From Microtetraspora sp. NBRC 16547 (GTDB lineage Bacteria > Actinomycetota > Actinomycetes > Streptosporangiales > Streptosporangiaceae), in assembly GCF_030268965.1 (NCBI RefSeq), contig NZ_BSSE01000014.1, forward strand, positions 62,001-126,000: a stretch of DNA of 64,000 bases, given 5' to 3'. Positions 36,284-44,946 of this stretch are shown piece after piece (the first letter of the stretch is position 1; the number at the start of each line of letters is the position of its first letter). The notes under the pieces are model-generated. The model saw only the letters and a list, made by a program, of their open reading frames with translations. It searched no databases and had not been told where the DNA came from. The translations under genes and the position numbers were made by a program.

Positions 36284-37108
36284 TCAGCGACAGAGGAGGC
36301 GTTCCATGCGGCGCGCGGCGAACCACAACCCGGCCGTCACCATCGCGATGAGGTAGGCGGCGTGGCCGACCAGGCCCAGCTCGTACGTGCCCAGGCACAG
36401 CCCGCGCACCAGCTCGACCGCGTGGTAGAGCGGGGTGACCTGGATCAGGACCTCCATCCAGGCCGGGTAGTTATGCACCGGGGAGAACGTGCCGGAGAAC
36501 AGGAACAACGCGAACTGGCCGGTGGTCAGCAGGTCGAAGTCCTGCCAGCCGCGCATCAGCGTGCTGATCGCCAGGCCCACCGCGCCGAAGGCCAGGCTCA
36601 CCAGGACGGTCGCCGGAAAGGCGGCCAGCGCGCCACCCACCGAGGCCAGGCCGAGCGCCACCATGACGCCCAGGAAGATCCCGGTGTAGAGGGAGCCGCG
36701 GACGGTCGCCCATGCCAGCTCGCCGAACGCGATCTCCATCGGCCGCACCGGCGTTGCCAGCACCGCCTCATACGTCTTCGCGTATTTGATCTTGAAAAAG
36801 ACGTTGAACGTCGTCTCGGCCAGCGCTCCCGACATCGCCGACACCGCGAGCATCGCCGGGGCGACGAACGCGGCGTACGACATGGTCCGCCCGCCGACCG
36901 TCAGGTCACCGACCAGCGCGCCGACTCCGACCCCGATGGACAGCAGGTAGAGCAGCGGCTCGAAGAACCCGGACACGAGCACGACCCAGTAGGACGGGCC
37001 GGATCGCAGCGCGCCGACGTTGCGGCCGATGACGGCGCCGACGCGGGCGGGGGAGATCCCGGCCCGGGTGATCCGCCCCGACCGTCTGGCCGCCAGAGTG
37101 GTCAGCAT
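36284..37108 (-). CDS. ABC-2 type exporter permease
   Basis: A 274-residue ABC-2 (DrrB-like) permease with six predicted helices and the family block YKKTYEAVLATPVRPMEI-like (here AKTYEAVLATPVRPMEIAFG). The ATG at 37108 overlaps the stop codon of the companion permease (ATGA). With that permease and the ATPase at 37880 it forms an exporter of the daunorubicin-resistance class. The substrate is unknown. Confidence 0.9.
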   Translation of the reverse strand: MLTTLAARRSGRITRAGISPARVGAVIGRNVGALRSGPSYWVVLVSGFFEPLLYLLSIGVGVGALVGDLTVGGRTMSYAAFVAPAMLAVSAMSGALAETTFNVFFKIKYAKTYEAVLATPVRPMEIAFGELAWATVRGSLYTGIFLGVMVALGLASVGGALAAFPATVLVSLAFGAVGLAISTLMRGWQDFDLLTTGQFALFLFSGTFSPVHNYPAWMEVLIQVTPLYHAVELVRGLCLGTYELGLVGHAAYLIAMVTAGLWFAARRMERLLCR

Positions 37109-37878
37109 CAGTCCTCCAGCCTTCGACGGAACCGGTACGCGGCGAGCACCGTGCCCGCGACGGCCCACAGCAGCAGGCAGCCCACATGGGCGGCGACCGG
37201 CCAGGGTGGCGCGACCCCGAGCGTGGCCGAACGGCACAGCTCCACGGCGTGCCACAGCGGTGAGACGTACGCCACCGGCCGCACCAGCGCCGGGAGCTGC
37301 TCGACGGGGAAGAAGACGCCCGAGAACAGTGACGAGGGGATCACCACGAAGCGGAACAGCAGCGCGAAGTGGCTGTCGCTCTCGATGCTGGCCGCGAACG
37401 CCATGACCGGCGCGGCGGCGGCCACCGTCAGCAGCGCGCAGACGAGCGGAACCGCCACCGTCCACGGCGAGTGCAGGGCGCCGAACAACAGCACGACGAT
37501 CAGGAACGCCAGGACGGCGGTCGTCACCCGGAACAGCAGGTAGAGCAGGTGGCCGGTGACGATGTCGTTCGGCCGGACCGGGGTCGCCCGCATCGCATGG
37601 TAGGCGCGGACCCACTTGAAGTCGCCGAGCACGGAGTACGTCGACTCGCCGACCGCCATCTGGAAGGCGGTCGAGGCGACCACCCCAGGGACGATCCAGG
37701 ACAGGTAGTCGACGCCCTGCACGGAGCCGATGTAACCGCCGACCCCGATGCCGATGCTGACCACGAAGAGCACCGGCAGGACGAACGAGGAGAACACCGA
37801 CGCCCGCCACAGCCGGCGGTACAGCGTCAGGTGCCGTTCCAGAACGGCGATGCTGGGGTGAACGGTTCCCATGGCCAT
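37108..37878 (-). CDS. ABC-2 type exporter permease
   Basis: A 256-residue ABC-2 permease, paralogous to the downstream one, with about six helices. ATPVRPNDIVTGHLLYLLFR matches the conserved cytoplasmic segment. SGVFFPVEQLPALVRPVAYV and PLWHAVELCRSATLG are typical of the last half. The ATG at 37878 follows the ATPase stop by one base, so all three genes are co-translated. The two different permeases probably form a heterodimer. Confidence 0.9.
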   Translation of the reverse strand: MAMGTVHPSIAVLERHLTLYRRLWRASVFSSFVLPVLFVVSIGIGVGGYIGSVQGVDYLSWIVPGVVASTAFQMAVGESTYSVLGDFKWVRAYHAMRATPVRPNDIVTGHLLYLLFRVTTAVLAFLIVVLLFGALHSPWTVAVPLVCALLTVAAAAPVMAFAASIESDSHFALLFRFVVIPSSLFSGVFFPVEQLPALVRPVAYVSPLWHAVELCRSATLGVAPPWPVAAHVGCLLLWAVAGTVLAAYRFRRRLED

Positions 37879-37879
37879 G

Positions 37880-38815
37880 TCAGTCCACCAGCGTCCGGCC
37901 GGTGAGGTGCAGGAACACGTCCTCCAGCGTGGAGCGGCGGACCAGCACGCTGGAGGGGACCAGGCCGCGCCGCTGCACCTCGGCCACCGCCGCGTCGCCG
38001 TCGTCGGCGTACAGCAGGACCCGGTCGGGCAGCGGGTCCACCCGCTCGCCGATCCCGCCGAGCTTGGCGGCGTAGTCGGCGTTGAAGTCGAGGCCGTCGG
38101 GGAAACGCAGCTCGACCACCTCGGCCGTGGAGTACGTCTCGATCAACGACCGAGGCGAGCCCTCCGCGACGATCTTGCCGCCGTCCATGACCACGAGCCG
38201 GTCGCACAGCTGCTCGGCCTCGTCCATGTAGTGCGTGGTCAGCACGAGGGTGGTGCCGCGCTGCTTGAGCCGGAACAGCCGCTCCCACAGCAGGTGCCTG
38301 GCCTGCGGGTCGAGGCCGGTGGTGGGCTCGTCGAGCAGCACGATGTCAGGCTCGTTGATCATGGCCCGGGCGATCGTCAGCCGGCGTTTCATGCCCCCGG
38401 ACAGCGGCTCGACCATGCTGCCCGCGCGATCCGAGAGTTGCACGAACTCCAGCAGCTCGTCGGCCCGCCGGCGCCCCTCGGCGCGGGAGAGCCCGAAATA
38501 GCGGGCGTAGGTCGTGAGGTTCTCCCGGACCGACAGGTCGGGATCGAGGTTGTCCAGCTGGGGGCAGACGCCCAGCCGGGCGCGGATCTTGGTGCCGTCG
38601 CGCACTGGGTCCATTCCCAGGATGCGCAGCTCGCCGGAGGTCGGCGCGGAAACACAGCTGATCATCCGCATGGTGGAGGACTTGCCGGCCCCGTTGGGCC
38701 CGAGGAAACCGAACGCCTCGCCCGGCGCGACCTCCACGTCGATGCCCTTGACGGCGGTGAAGTCGCCGAAGCGCTTGACCAGGTCACGCGCGAAGATCAA
38801 TGGTTGCTCAGCCAC
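37880..38815 (-). CDS. DrrA-like ABC exporter ATP-binding protein
   Basis: A 311-residue ATPase: Walker A GPNGAGKSS, Q-loop GVCPQLDNLDPDL, signature PLSGGMKRRLTIARAMI, Walker B IVLLDEPTTGLDP and the switch His in VLTTHYMDEAEQL. The C-terminal DUF4162-type extension ends VLVRRSTLEDVFLHLTGR, as in DrrA. The GTG at 38815 is chosen because upstream residues are basic and non-homologous. First gene of a three-gene exporter operon that may provide resistance to a lipophilic compound. Confidence 0.91.
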   Translation of the reverse strand: MAEQPLIFARDLVKRFGDFTAVKGIDVEVAPGEAFGFLGPNGAGKSSTMRMISCVSAPTSGELRILGMDPVRDGTKIRARLGVCPQLDNLDPDLSVRENLTTYARYFGLSRAEGRRRADELLEFVQLSDRAGSMVEPLSGGMKRRLTIARAMINEPDIVLLDEPTTGLDPQARHLLWERLFRLKQRGTTLVLTTHYMDEAEQLCDRLVVMDGGKIVAEGSPRSLIETYSTAEVVELRFPDGLDFNADYAAKLGGIGERVDPLPDRVLLYADDGDAAVAEVQRRGLVPSSVLVRRSTLEDVFLHLTGRTLVD

Positions 38816-38974
38816 GTGCCGAGACACTAGTGAACCGCACCGACATTTCCGCAACAGGTTTTCGCGCCCCAGCGCCCCACGCGCCCTACGCGCCACGCGG
38901 GGGAGGCGGTGTCGCGCGGCAGCAGTCGCGAGGCACCGCCGCCGGCCGGGGCCACCGGGTCGCCCGTACGTACA

Positions 38975-40045
38975 TCAGTGGCATGTGTAGGTCGGGCTGG
39001 AGTCCTTCACCTTGCCGTCGGCGCCAATCAGCTGCCAGGAGTAGGTGCTGTCGGTGAACGTCAGCTTCACGACGCCGTTCGTGCCGCTGAGCCGGAACCG
39101 GCTGTTGGGCTGCACGTTCTTGATCTTGTACGAGACCGCGCCGCCCATGCCACCCAGCAGTTCCACCAAGCCGTTGGCGTCGGCCTTGCCCGAGGGGTCC
39201 TGCGGCGCGAACCGCTCGTAGTGGTGGTCGTGCCCGTTGAGCACGAGGTCGGCCTTGGCGTCGTAAAGGATCTGCCAGACGGGCCGGCTGACCGGGTCGT
39301 TGCCGTGCTCTCCGGAGCTGAACAGGGGGTGGTGCCAGTACGCGGCAACGCAGCCCTTGGTGGTGGCGGCGAGGTCGGCCTTGAGCCAGTTGATCTGCGC
39401 CGTCTGGTCGAAGATGTTGGAGTCCAGGGCGATGAAGTGCCAGTTGCCCCGGTCGTAGCTGTACCAGCTCTTGCCCTTCGGGAACGCGATCGCCCCGAAG
39501 TAGGACTTGTAGCCCGCCTCGAACCCGGCCGGGTCGTAGCTCTCGTGGTTGCCCGCAGAGGGGCGGGTCTTCTTCTTGAACTTGCCCCAGGTGGTGTCGT
39601 AGTACTTCCGGAAATCGTGGATGGTGCCGCGGTCGTACTGGTTGTCACCCATGGTGATGACGAACGCCGGGTTGATCGCCTGGACCTGGGCGGCCGTCTT
39701 GGGGTGGGCGCAGGAGCTGGATCTCGCGGTGCACTGCGCCGCGATGTCGCCCGCCGCCACCACGGTGAACGCACCGCCAGGGGACGGCGAAGTCGACGGT
39801 GAGGTCGAGGGTGACGGCGGCGGCGACGGGGAGGTCGAGGGTGACGGCGGCGGCGACGGGGAGGCCGTCCCGCCCGGGGTCACGGTCAGCTTGTCGAGGT
39901 TCGAGCCGCCGGCCGCGCGCTCAGCGATCACGAACAGGCCGGCGAGCAGGGCCAGGGCGGCGGCGAGCAGGCCGAACCGGCCGCGGCGTCCGGACCGCGA
40001 TCGGGGCGTGGAGCGAGGGTCGGGGTCGGGAAGATGCAGGGACAC
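38975..40045 (-). CDS. Secreted metallophosphoesterase
   Basis: A 356-residue calcineurin-like phosphoesterase. An N-terminal membrane anchor or signal (FGLLAAALALLAGLFVIAER) is followed by a Ser/Pro/Thr-rich linker (about residues 60-90) and the catalytic domain: VVAAGDIAAQC, ITMGDNQYDRG, AGNHESYDP, YWHHPLFSSGEHGN and LNGHDHHYERFAP. All metal-ligand motifs are present. It acts outside the cell, probably on a phospho-monoester or diester. The GTG start has GGGAG upstream. The linker is encoded by an exact 30-bp duplication. Confidence 0.9.
   Translation of the reverse strand: MSLHLPDPDPRSTPRSRSGRRGRFGLLAAALALLAGLFVIAERAAGGSNLDKLTVTPGGTASPSPPPSPSTSPSPPPSPSTSPSTSPSPGGAFTVVAAGDIAAQCTARSSSCAHPKTAAQVQAINPAFVITMGDNQYDRGTIHDFRKYYDTTWGKFKKKTRPSAGNHESYDPAGFEAGYKSYFGAIAFPKGKSWYSYDRGNWHFIALDSNIFDQTAQINWLKADLAATTKGCVAAYWHHPLFSSGEHGNDPVSRPVWQILYDAKADLVLNGHDHHYERFAPQDPSGKADANGLVELLGGMGGAVSYKIKNVQPNSRFRLSGTNGVVKLTFTDSTYSWQLIGADGKVKDSSPTYTCH
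39801..39860. repeat. Exact 30-bp tandem duplication in a linker
   Basis: Two identical 30-bp units (39801-39830 and 39831-39860), in frame, encode the repeated SPPPSPSTSP linker of the phosphoesterase. The linker length is therefore likely to vary between strains. Confidence 0.9.
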
Positions 40046-40163
40046 GGCTGTCTCCCGTGGGGTGAGCGATCATGACGGAACCATGCCGATGGACCATGGG
40101 ACGTCTCCCGGCATCGTGGCAAACGCGCACGGAAACGGACAACCCGGAACGCCGTTAATCAGC

Positions 40164-40258
40164 TTGACAGCTGACACCCTAGATCACGTAAGGTCCTCGG
40201 CATGGGTTCCCTGTGATCGCCGGGCGCGCGACCGCGTCGAGCTTCGCTCCGCCGTCGC
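40164..40258 (+). promoter_or_regulatory. Promoter and attenuator-like leader of the ABC-F gene
   Basis: A -35 TTGACA (40164-40169) and a possible -10 TAAGGT (40189-40194; spacing 19) would start transcription at about 40201. At 40202 there is a four-codon ORF, ATG GGT TCC CTG TGA, so it could be translated leaderlessly. A hairpin region follows, GCGAC (40228) pairing with GTCGC (40254) around GAGC-TTC-GCTC. About 115 nt of further leader precede the gene. This matches the design of ribosome-mediated attenuators upstream of ABC-F resistance genes, but the function is inferred. Confidence 0.5.
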
Positions 40259-40374
40259 CGCTTCCACCCGTGCGCCGACTCCTCCACTGAGTTCGCCTGT
40301 GAGGCGTGCCGTGCGCGCGGATGCGTCATCGATCCGTTCCGATCGGCCCGGCCGAGAACAGGGGGACGCCTTTC

Positions 40375-42054
40375 ATGCGTACCGCACAACTTGCTCTACA
40401 CACCATCACCAAGCGCTACGACGATCACATCGTGCTCGACCAGGTCTCCTTCACCGTCAAACCGGGCGAGAAGGTCGGCGTCATCGGGGACAACGGCTCG
40501 GGGAAGTCCACGCTTCTCAAGCTCCTCGCCGGGCATGAGCGAGCCGACAACGGCGAGCTGACCGTGGTGGCGCCCGGCGGCGTCGGCTACCTCGCCCAGA
40601 CGCTGGAGCTCCCGCTCGACGCCTTCGTCCAGGACGCCGTGGACCTGGCCCTGGCAGACCTCCGCGATCTCGAAACACGGATGCGCCGGGCCGAAGCCGA
40701 GCTGAAGGCGCGGACGGGCGCGGAGCTCGATTCCACCCTGGAGGCCTACGCCGGGCTGGTCGCACGCTACGAGGCCCGCGGCGGCTACGAAGCCGACGCC
40801 CGGGTGGACATCGCGCTGCACGGGCTCGGCCTGCCGGGTCTGGAGCGCGGCAGGCCGCTCGGCACCCTCTCCGGCGGCGAGCGGTCCCGCCTGGCGCTGG
40901 CCGCCACGCTGGCGTCGGAGCCCGAGCTGCTGCTGCTCGACGAGCCGACCAACGACCTGGACGACCAGGCCGTGAGCTGGCTGGAGGCGCATCTGCGCGG
41001 GCATCGCGGCACCGTGGTCGCGGTCACCCACGACCGGGTGTTCCTGGAACGGCTCACCACCACGATCCTGGAGGTCGACTCCGGCAGGGTGTCCCGATAC
41101 GGGGACGGCTACGACGGGTACCTCGCCGCCAAGGCCGCGGAGCGCCGGCGGCGGCTGCAGGAGTACGCGGACTGGCGTGCCGAGGTGGCCCGCAACCGGC
41201 GGCTGGTCACCGCCAACGCGGCGCGGCTGGACGACATCCCGCGCAAGTTGCCGCTCGCCGTCTTCGCCGCGGGGCCGTTCCGGGCACGTGGACGCGGGCA
41301 CGGCGCGATGGGCCGGATCCGCAACGCCAAGGAGCGGGTCGAGCGGCTGACCTGTAACCCGGTCGCACCGCCTCCCGATCCGCTCGTCTTCACCGCCCCC
41401 ATCACCACCGCGCGCACCGACACGGGTCTCGACGCTGTTTCGGACGCGGAGGGCGCGACCGCCGTGGCCGCCGCGGCCGAGCTCGCCGACGTGCGCGTCG
41501 GGGACCGGCTCCGCGTACCGTCCCTGCGCATCCGGCCGGATGAACGGCTGCTGGTGACCGGGCCCAACGGCGCGGGCAAGAGCACGCTCATGCGGGTCCT
41601 GGCCGGAGAGCTGCGGCCGGACACCGGATCGGTACGCGTTCCCGGGCGGGTGGGACATCTGCGGCAGGAGGAGGCGCCATGGCCGCCCCGGATGACCGTC
41701 CCGCAGGCGTTCGCCCAGGGACGGGGCGGCGATCTGGACGAGCACATCGAGACGCTGCTCTCGCTCGGCCTGTTCCGCCCGGCCGACCTGCGCCTGCGGG
41801 TGGGGGAGCTCTCCTACGGGCAGCGGCGCCGGATCGAGCTGGCCCGGCTGGTGAGCGAACCGGTGGACCTGCTCCTGCTCGACGAGCCCACCAACCACCT
41901 GTCTCCCGCGCTCGTCGAGGAGCTGGAACAGGCGCTGGCGGGTTACCAGGGCGCACTGGTGGTCGTCACGCACGATCGCCGGATGCGGTCCCGGTTCACC
42001 GGGTCCCACTTGACCCTGCGCGATGGCCGTGTCGCCGAGTTCCAGGTCACCTGA
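40375..42054 (+). CDS. ABC-F family ATPase (ribosomal protection type)
   Basis: A 559-residue protein with two ABC domains and no membrane segments. Domain 1: GDNGSGKST, LSGGERSRLALAATL, LLLLDEPTNDLDD. Domain 2: GPNGAGKST, LSYGQRRRIELARL, LLLLDEPTNHLSP. The linker between them (about residues 240-340) is charged, RRRLQEYADWRAEVARNRR, as in antibiotic-resistance ABC-F proteins that dislodge drugs from the ribosome. The ATG at 40375 has GGGGGA upstream. The long leader with a tiny ORF supports drug-induced expression. The drug class cannot be told from sequence. Confidence 0.88.
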   Translation: MRTAQLALHTITKRYDDHIVLDQVSFTVKPGEKVGVIGDNGSGKSTLLKLLAGHERADNGELTVVAPGGVGYLAQTLELPLDAFVQDAVDLALADLRDLETRMRRAEAELKARTGAELDSTLEAYAGLVARYEARGGYEADARVDIALHGLGLPGLERGRPLGTLSGGERSRLALAATLASEPELLLLDEPTNDLDDQAVSWLEAHLRGHRGTVVAVTHDRVFLERLTTTILEVDSGRVSRYGDGYDGYLAAKAAERRRRLQEYADWRAEVARNRRLVTANAARLDDIPRKLPLAVFAAGPFRARGRGHGAMGRIRNAKERVERLTCNPVAPPPDPLVFTAPITTARTDTGLDAVSDAEGATAVAAAAELADVRVGDRLRVPSLRIRPDERLLVTGPNGAGKSTLMRVLAGELRPDTGSVRVPGRVGHLRQEEAPWPPRMTVPQAFAQGRGGDLDEHIETLLSLGLFRPADLRLRVGELSYGQRRRIELARLVSEPVDLLLLDEPTNHLSPALVEELEQALAGYQGALVVVTHDRRMRSRFTGSHLTLRDGRVAEFQVT

Positions 42055-42359
42055 CCCGACAGGAAGGACGGGCGTACGGCCGGATACGGGTCCAACCGAG
42101 ATACGGGTAAAACCGGCCATGAGTCGATCTTGAAAGCTCTCCGGCGAGTACCCCTGACACCGGAAGACGATCTCAAGGTCGCAAACCCCGACAGGCCAAC
42201 CCCGTGGCCAGTCAAGTCAGATTGGCAAACCCCTCATTGTGCGACTCCCTCCTGTGTGGGTGTGTCCATCACAGTGCTCGCGGCGTCATCTGCCACGCGG
42301 GTTCGGTGCGGCCCCGCCGTCCCGGTGGGTGGAGGGGCCGTGACCTGCTGGGAATCGAT
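42055..42359. other. Intergenic region with direct repeats
   Basis: About 305 bp between the convergent ABC-F and FAD-oxidase genes. GATACGGGT occurs twice (42083-42091 and 42100-42108), bracketed by GGCCGG and CCGGCC, a possible terminator fold. The rest is lower in GC than its neighbours and contains no recognisable gene. Confidence 0.4.
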
Positions 42360-43670
42360 CTATCCGAGCACCGGGTAGTTCGCACGGAACACGTTGTGCG
42401 GGTCACGGGCCCGCTTGATCTCCCGCAGCCGCGCGAGCGCGCTGCCGGAGAAGGACTGCGCCGCCGTGTCACCGGGGGACAGTACGGTGTACGGCTTGCG
42501 GCCGCTGATGTAGGCCTCCAGGTCGGCCACGACCTCGGCCTGCTTGGCGCGCGTCGCATCGGCCGCGTGCGGCAGGCCGAGACCCACCAAGCCGAGCAGG
42601 TACGGCTCAGCCACCGCGCCACTCGCACCGGCCCCGCCGTCCAGCTCGGCGAGCGCTCCGCCCAGGTGCCTGATCTGCACGTTGATGAGCGGTTCGACCG
42701 ACTTGGCCAGCAGGCGCTCCACCGCGTCCGCGTCCAGGCCGGTGAGTAGCTCCGCGCGAGCGATGGATGGGGCCGGATCGGTGGGCTCGGCGGCGATGTC
42801 ACCCAGGTTGGCAACCGGGACGACGCCGCGGCTGTCGGAGATCGCGCCCTCGATCTTGTCGATGCGCCCCAGCAGGTCCTCCCCCTGAGCCGCCTCACCG
42901 AGGTAGGCCAGATCCAGCGTCACCATCGGCGACGCGCCGGGTGGCTGGAGCCGGTTGATCCAGACACTGAGTTCACGCGGCGCCTCGGCGGTGATCTCCA
43001 GGAACGCGTCGTACACCTCCCTGGTCCGGTGCTCAGGCCAGATCACGCGCCCGCCGTACAGGACTGGCACGGGATACAGTTCGAGTTCGAGGGCGGTCAC
43101 CACCGCGAAGTCCCCGCCACCGCCGCGCAGCGCCCAGAACAGCTCGGGATCAGACTCGGCGGTCACCCGGCCCGGCTCGCCATGAGCGTCCACGATGTCG
43201 ACAGCCCGCACGCTGTCGGAGCCGAAGCCGTACTTGCGGCTGAACCAGCCGACCCCACCGCCCAGGGTGTAGCCGGTCACGCTGATTCCCGGCGCGCTAC
43301 CGGACAGGCCGGTCAGACCCAGCGGACCGGCCGCCGCCAGCACCTGCCCCCACTTCGCGCCCGCGCCCACCCGGACAATGCGCTCCTCCGCGCGTACCTC
43401 CACCTCGTTCAGCAGACCGGTACGCAACAGGATCAGGCCTTCCACATCACCCGAGGCGCCATGCCCGCTCGGCTGCGCGGTCACCGTCATACCCGCCCGC
43501 CGCGCGTAACGCACGAGCGCCGCCACGTCATCGGCATCCGCGGCCTCCACCACGGCCGCCACCGGCTGCTTGACGGTCAGATTCCACGCGGTGGCCGCCT
43601 GTTCGAAGCCGTCGTCATCGGCCAGGAGCACGCGCCCCTTGAGGACACCGCGCAGATCGTTGATCGTCAT
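42360..43670 (-). CDS. FAD-linked oxidase (BBE-like)
   Basis: A 436-residue flavoprotein. The FAD_binding_4 domain has VTAQPSGHGASGD, in which the His is the probable covalent flavin site, and GYTLGGGVGWFSRKYGFGSD. The C-terminal berberine-bridge motif is RDPHNVFRANYPV. No second attaching cysteine is seen, so a single covalent link is likely. Such enzymes oxidise sugars or secondary-metabolite alcohols using oxygen. An AAAAGGAG site precedes the ATG. It is monocistronic. Confidence 0.9.
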   Translation of the reverse strand: MTINDLRGVLKGRVLLADDDGFEQAATAWNLTVKQPVAAVVEAADADDVAALVRYARRAGMTVTAQPSGHGASGDVEGLILLRTGLLNEVEVRAEERIVRVGAGAKWGQVLAAAGPLGLTGLSGSAPGISVTGYTLGGGVGWFSRKYGFGSDSVRAVDIVDAHGEPGRVTAESDPELFWALRGGGGDFAVVTALELELYPVPVLYGGRVIWPEHRTREVYDAFLEITAEAPRELSVWINRLQPPGASPMVTLDLAYLGEAAQGEDLLGRIDKIEGAISDSRGVVPVANLGDIAAEPTDPAPSIARAELLTGLDADAVERLLAKSVEPLINVQIRHLGGALAELDGGAGASGAVAEPYLLGLVGLGLPHAADATRAKQAEVVADLEAYISGRKPYTVLSPGDTAAQSFSGSALARLREIKRARDPHNVFRANYPVLG

Positions 43671-43695
43671 CGTCGTCTCCTTTTCGAGTTCTCAG

Positions 43696-43910
43696 AAAAT
43701 GCGAAGGCGCACCCTGCTGCACTACGGGAAGGACGGCGCCCTGACCGGCCCGGGCAAAGATCACGCCGAAACCTCGATGCAGGCCTTGCACCTGCGGCGG
43801 TCCGCGCTGGTGCACGTCAGCACGCTGCTGCTGCAGCAGGTTCTCGCCGAGCCGAGGACCGGCGCGGCCTGACGTGCTGTTCTGGTCCGGCATCGACCGG
43901 CTGCCGGATC
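43696..43910 (+). mobile_element. Tn3-family transposase fragment
   Basis: The frame from 43696 reads LLHYGKDGALTGPGKDHAET then ALVHVSTLLLQQVLAEP, stops at 43872, and continues in another frame as DVLFWSGIDRLP. This resembles the Tn3 transposase block in which ALVHVNTLxxQxVLAEP is followed by LTPLFWxHxNPYG. Only about 70 residues of roughly 1000 remain and they are frameshifted, so it is debris. The assignment rests on remembered family motifs. Confidence 0.5.
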
Positions 43911-43965
43911 GCTGGTGCGGCGATGGCGGGACGCGTCGAAGAGCTCCGGCCGCCAGACCACGTGG

Positions 43966-44343
43966 TTACGCGATGAGCAGAAGCGCGCTGATCGTCAGCA
44001 TCACCACGGCGGTGGCGCCGTGGATGCCGTAGACGGCCGCCTTGGGCCCGTTGCTGCGCAGCACGATCACCGCGTCGCCGACGGGTATGGCGCTGGCGGC
44101 AAGCATGAACCAGCCCAGCAGGCTCGTTGTTCCGCCGGCCAACAGGATGAAGATGAAAAGCCCTGAGGCGATGTCGCGCACGCCCTTGACGGACAGCCAG
44201 GCGTGGAAGCTGCGGTCCTCGGTCGGCGTATCGGGGATGCCGAAACCGGCCGCGGCCTGCGGCGCCCAGAAGGCGCGGGCGCCCATGAAGATGATGCCCG
44301 CGCCGATCAGTCCGGCGAGCGCAGTGGCGATGTTGGTGAGCAT
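43966..44343 (-). CDS. DUF4267 membrane protein
   Basis: A 125-residue protein with four predicted helices: ATALAGLIGAGIIFMGARAF, then helices around residues 55-75, 75-95 and 105-125. FGIPDTPTEDRSFHAWLSVK and GVRDIASGLFIFILL are the DUF4267 hallmark. It is an integral membrane protein of unknown function, often near TetR or MarR genes. The ATG at 44343 has only a weak ribosome site. Confidence 0.85.
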   Translation of the reverse strand: MLTNIATALAGLIGAGIIFMGARAFWAPQAAAGFGIPDTPTEDRSFHAWLSVKGVRDIASGLFIFILLAGGTTSLLGWFMLAASAIPVGDAVIVLRSNGPKAAVYGIHGATAVVMLTISALLLIA

Positions 44344-44406
44344 GGGTTCGTCTCGTCTCTCGGGAGCAGTTCTACGAGCGCATTCCAGACAGCGGGGCGT
44401 ATGCCA

Positions 44407-44880
44407 TCACCGTTCGTAGCCGTCGACGAAGTGGTTGTCGTGGGCTTCGTGAAGCCGGCTCTGGTCCCGATCGTTCACGGTGGCGAGCTGCGCGAAGTAC
44501 TCCTCCCGGGGTACGCCTGGCGAGAGGGCCATGAGGAGGGTGGCAGGTTCGGCGCGCTCCTTCCGCAGCGCGTGGACGTCACCCATCGCGGCATGCGCAG
44601 CGTCGCCGGGCAGCAGTGTTCGCCACTCCCGCCCATCGAAGTAGTCGACTTCACCTTCCTCAACGATGAAGGTCTCGCTGAAGGTCGTGTGAAAGTGCGG
44701 GGCAGGTCCCCGACTGGAGGGCGACATGCGCCACCGGTAGATGCTCACGACCCCGCTGGTCTCCGCCGGGCCGGCGAGGACTTCGATGGTCGATCCGCTG
44801 GCGCCCAGCCGGATCGTTCGCGTCTTTCGGGCTCGCTCGGGTTGCTTGCAGAAGCAGTCCATCGGCTTGGTCTCAGTCAC
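44407..44880 (-). CDS. Cupin domain protein
   Basis: A 157-residue cupin: motif 1 GPAPHFHTTFSETFIVEEG and motif 2 LLPGDAAHAAMGDVHAL. The N-terminal strand region contains RKTRTIRLGASGSTIEVLAG. The tail LHEAHDNHFVDGYE resembles the DNHF tail of the cupin at 20239. The GTG at 44880 is the start. It is divergent from an ArsR-type gene (66 bp) that may regulate it. The substrate is unknown. Confidence 0.85.
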   Translation of the reverse strand: MTETKPMDCFCKQPERARKTRTIRLGASGSTIEVLAGPAETSGVVSIYRWRMSPSSRGPAPHFHTTFSETFIVEEGEVDYFDGREWRTLLPGDAAHAAMGDVHALRKERAEPATLLMALSPGVPREEYFAQLATVNDRDQSRLHEAHDNHFVDGYER

Positions 44881-44946
44881 GACCCGAGTCTCGGGGCTTC
44901 GCCGCTCCGCTCGCGCTCACTTCGGCGGTGGCCTAACAATAGGGAG

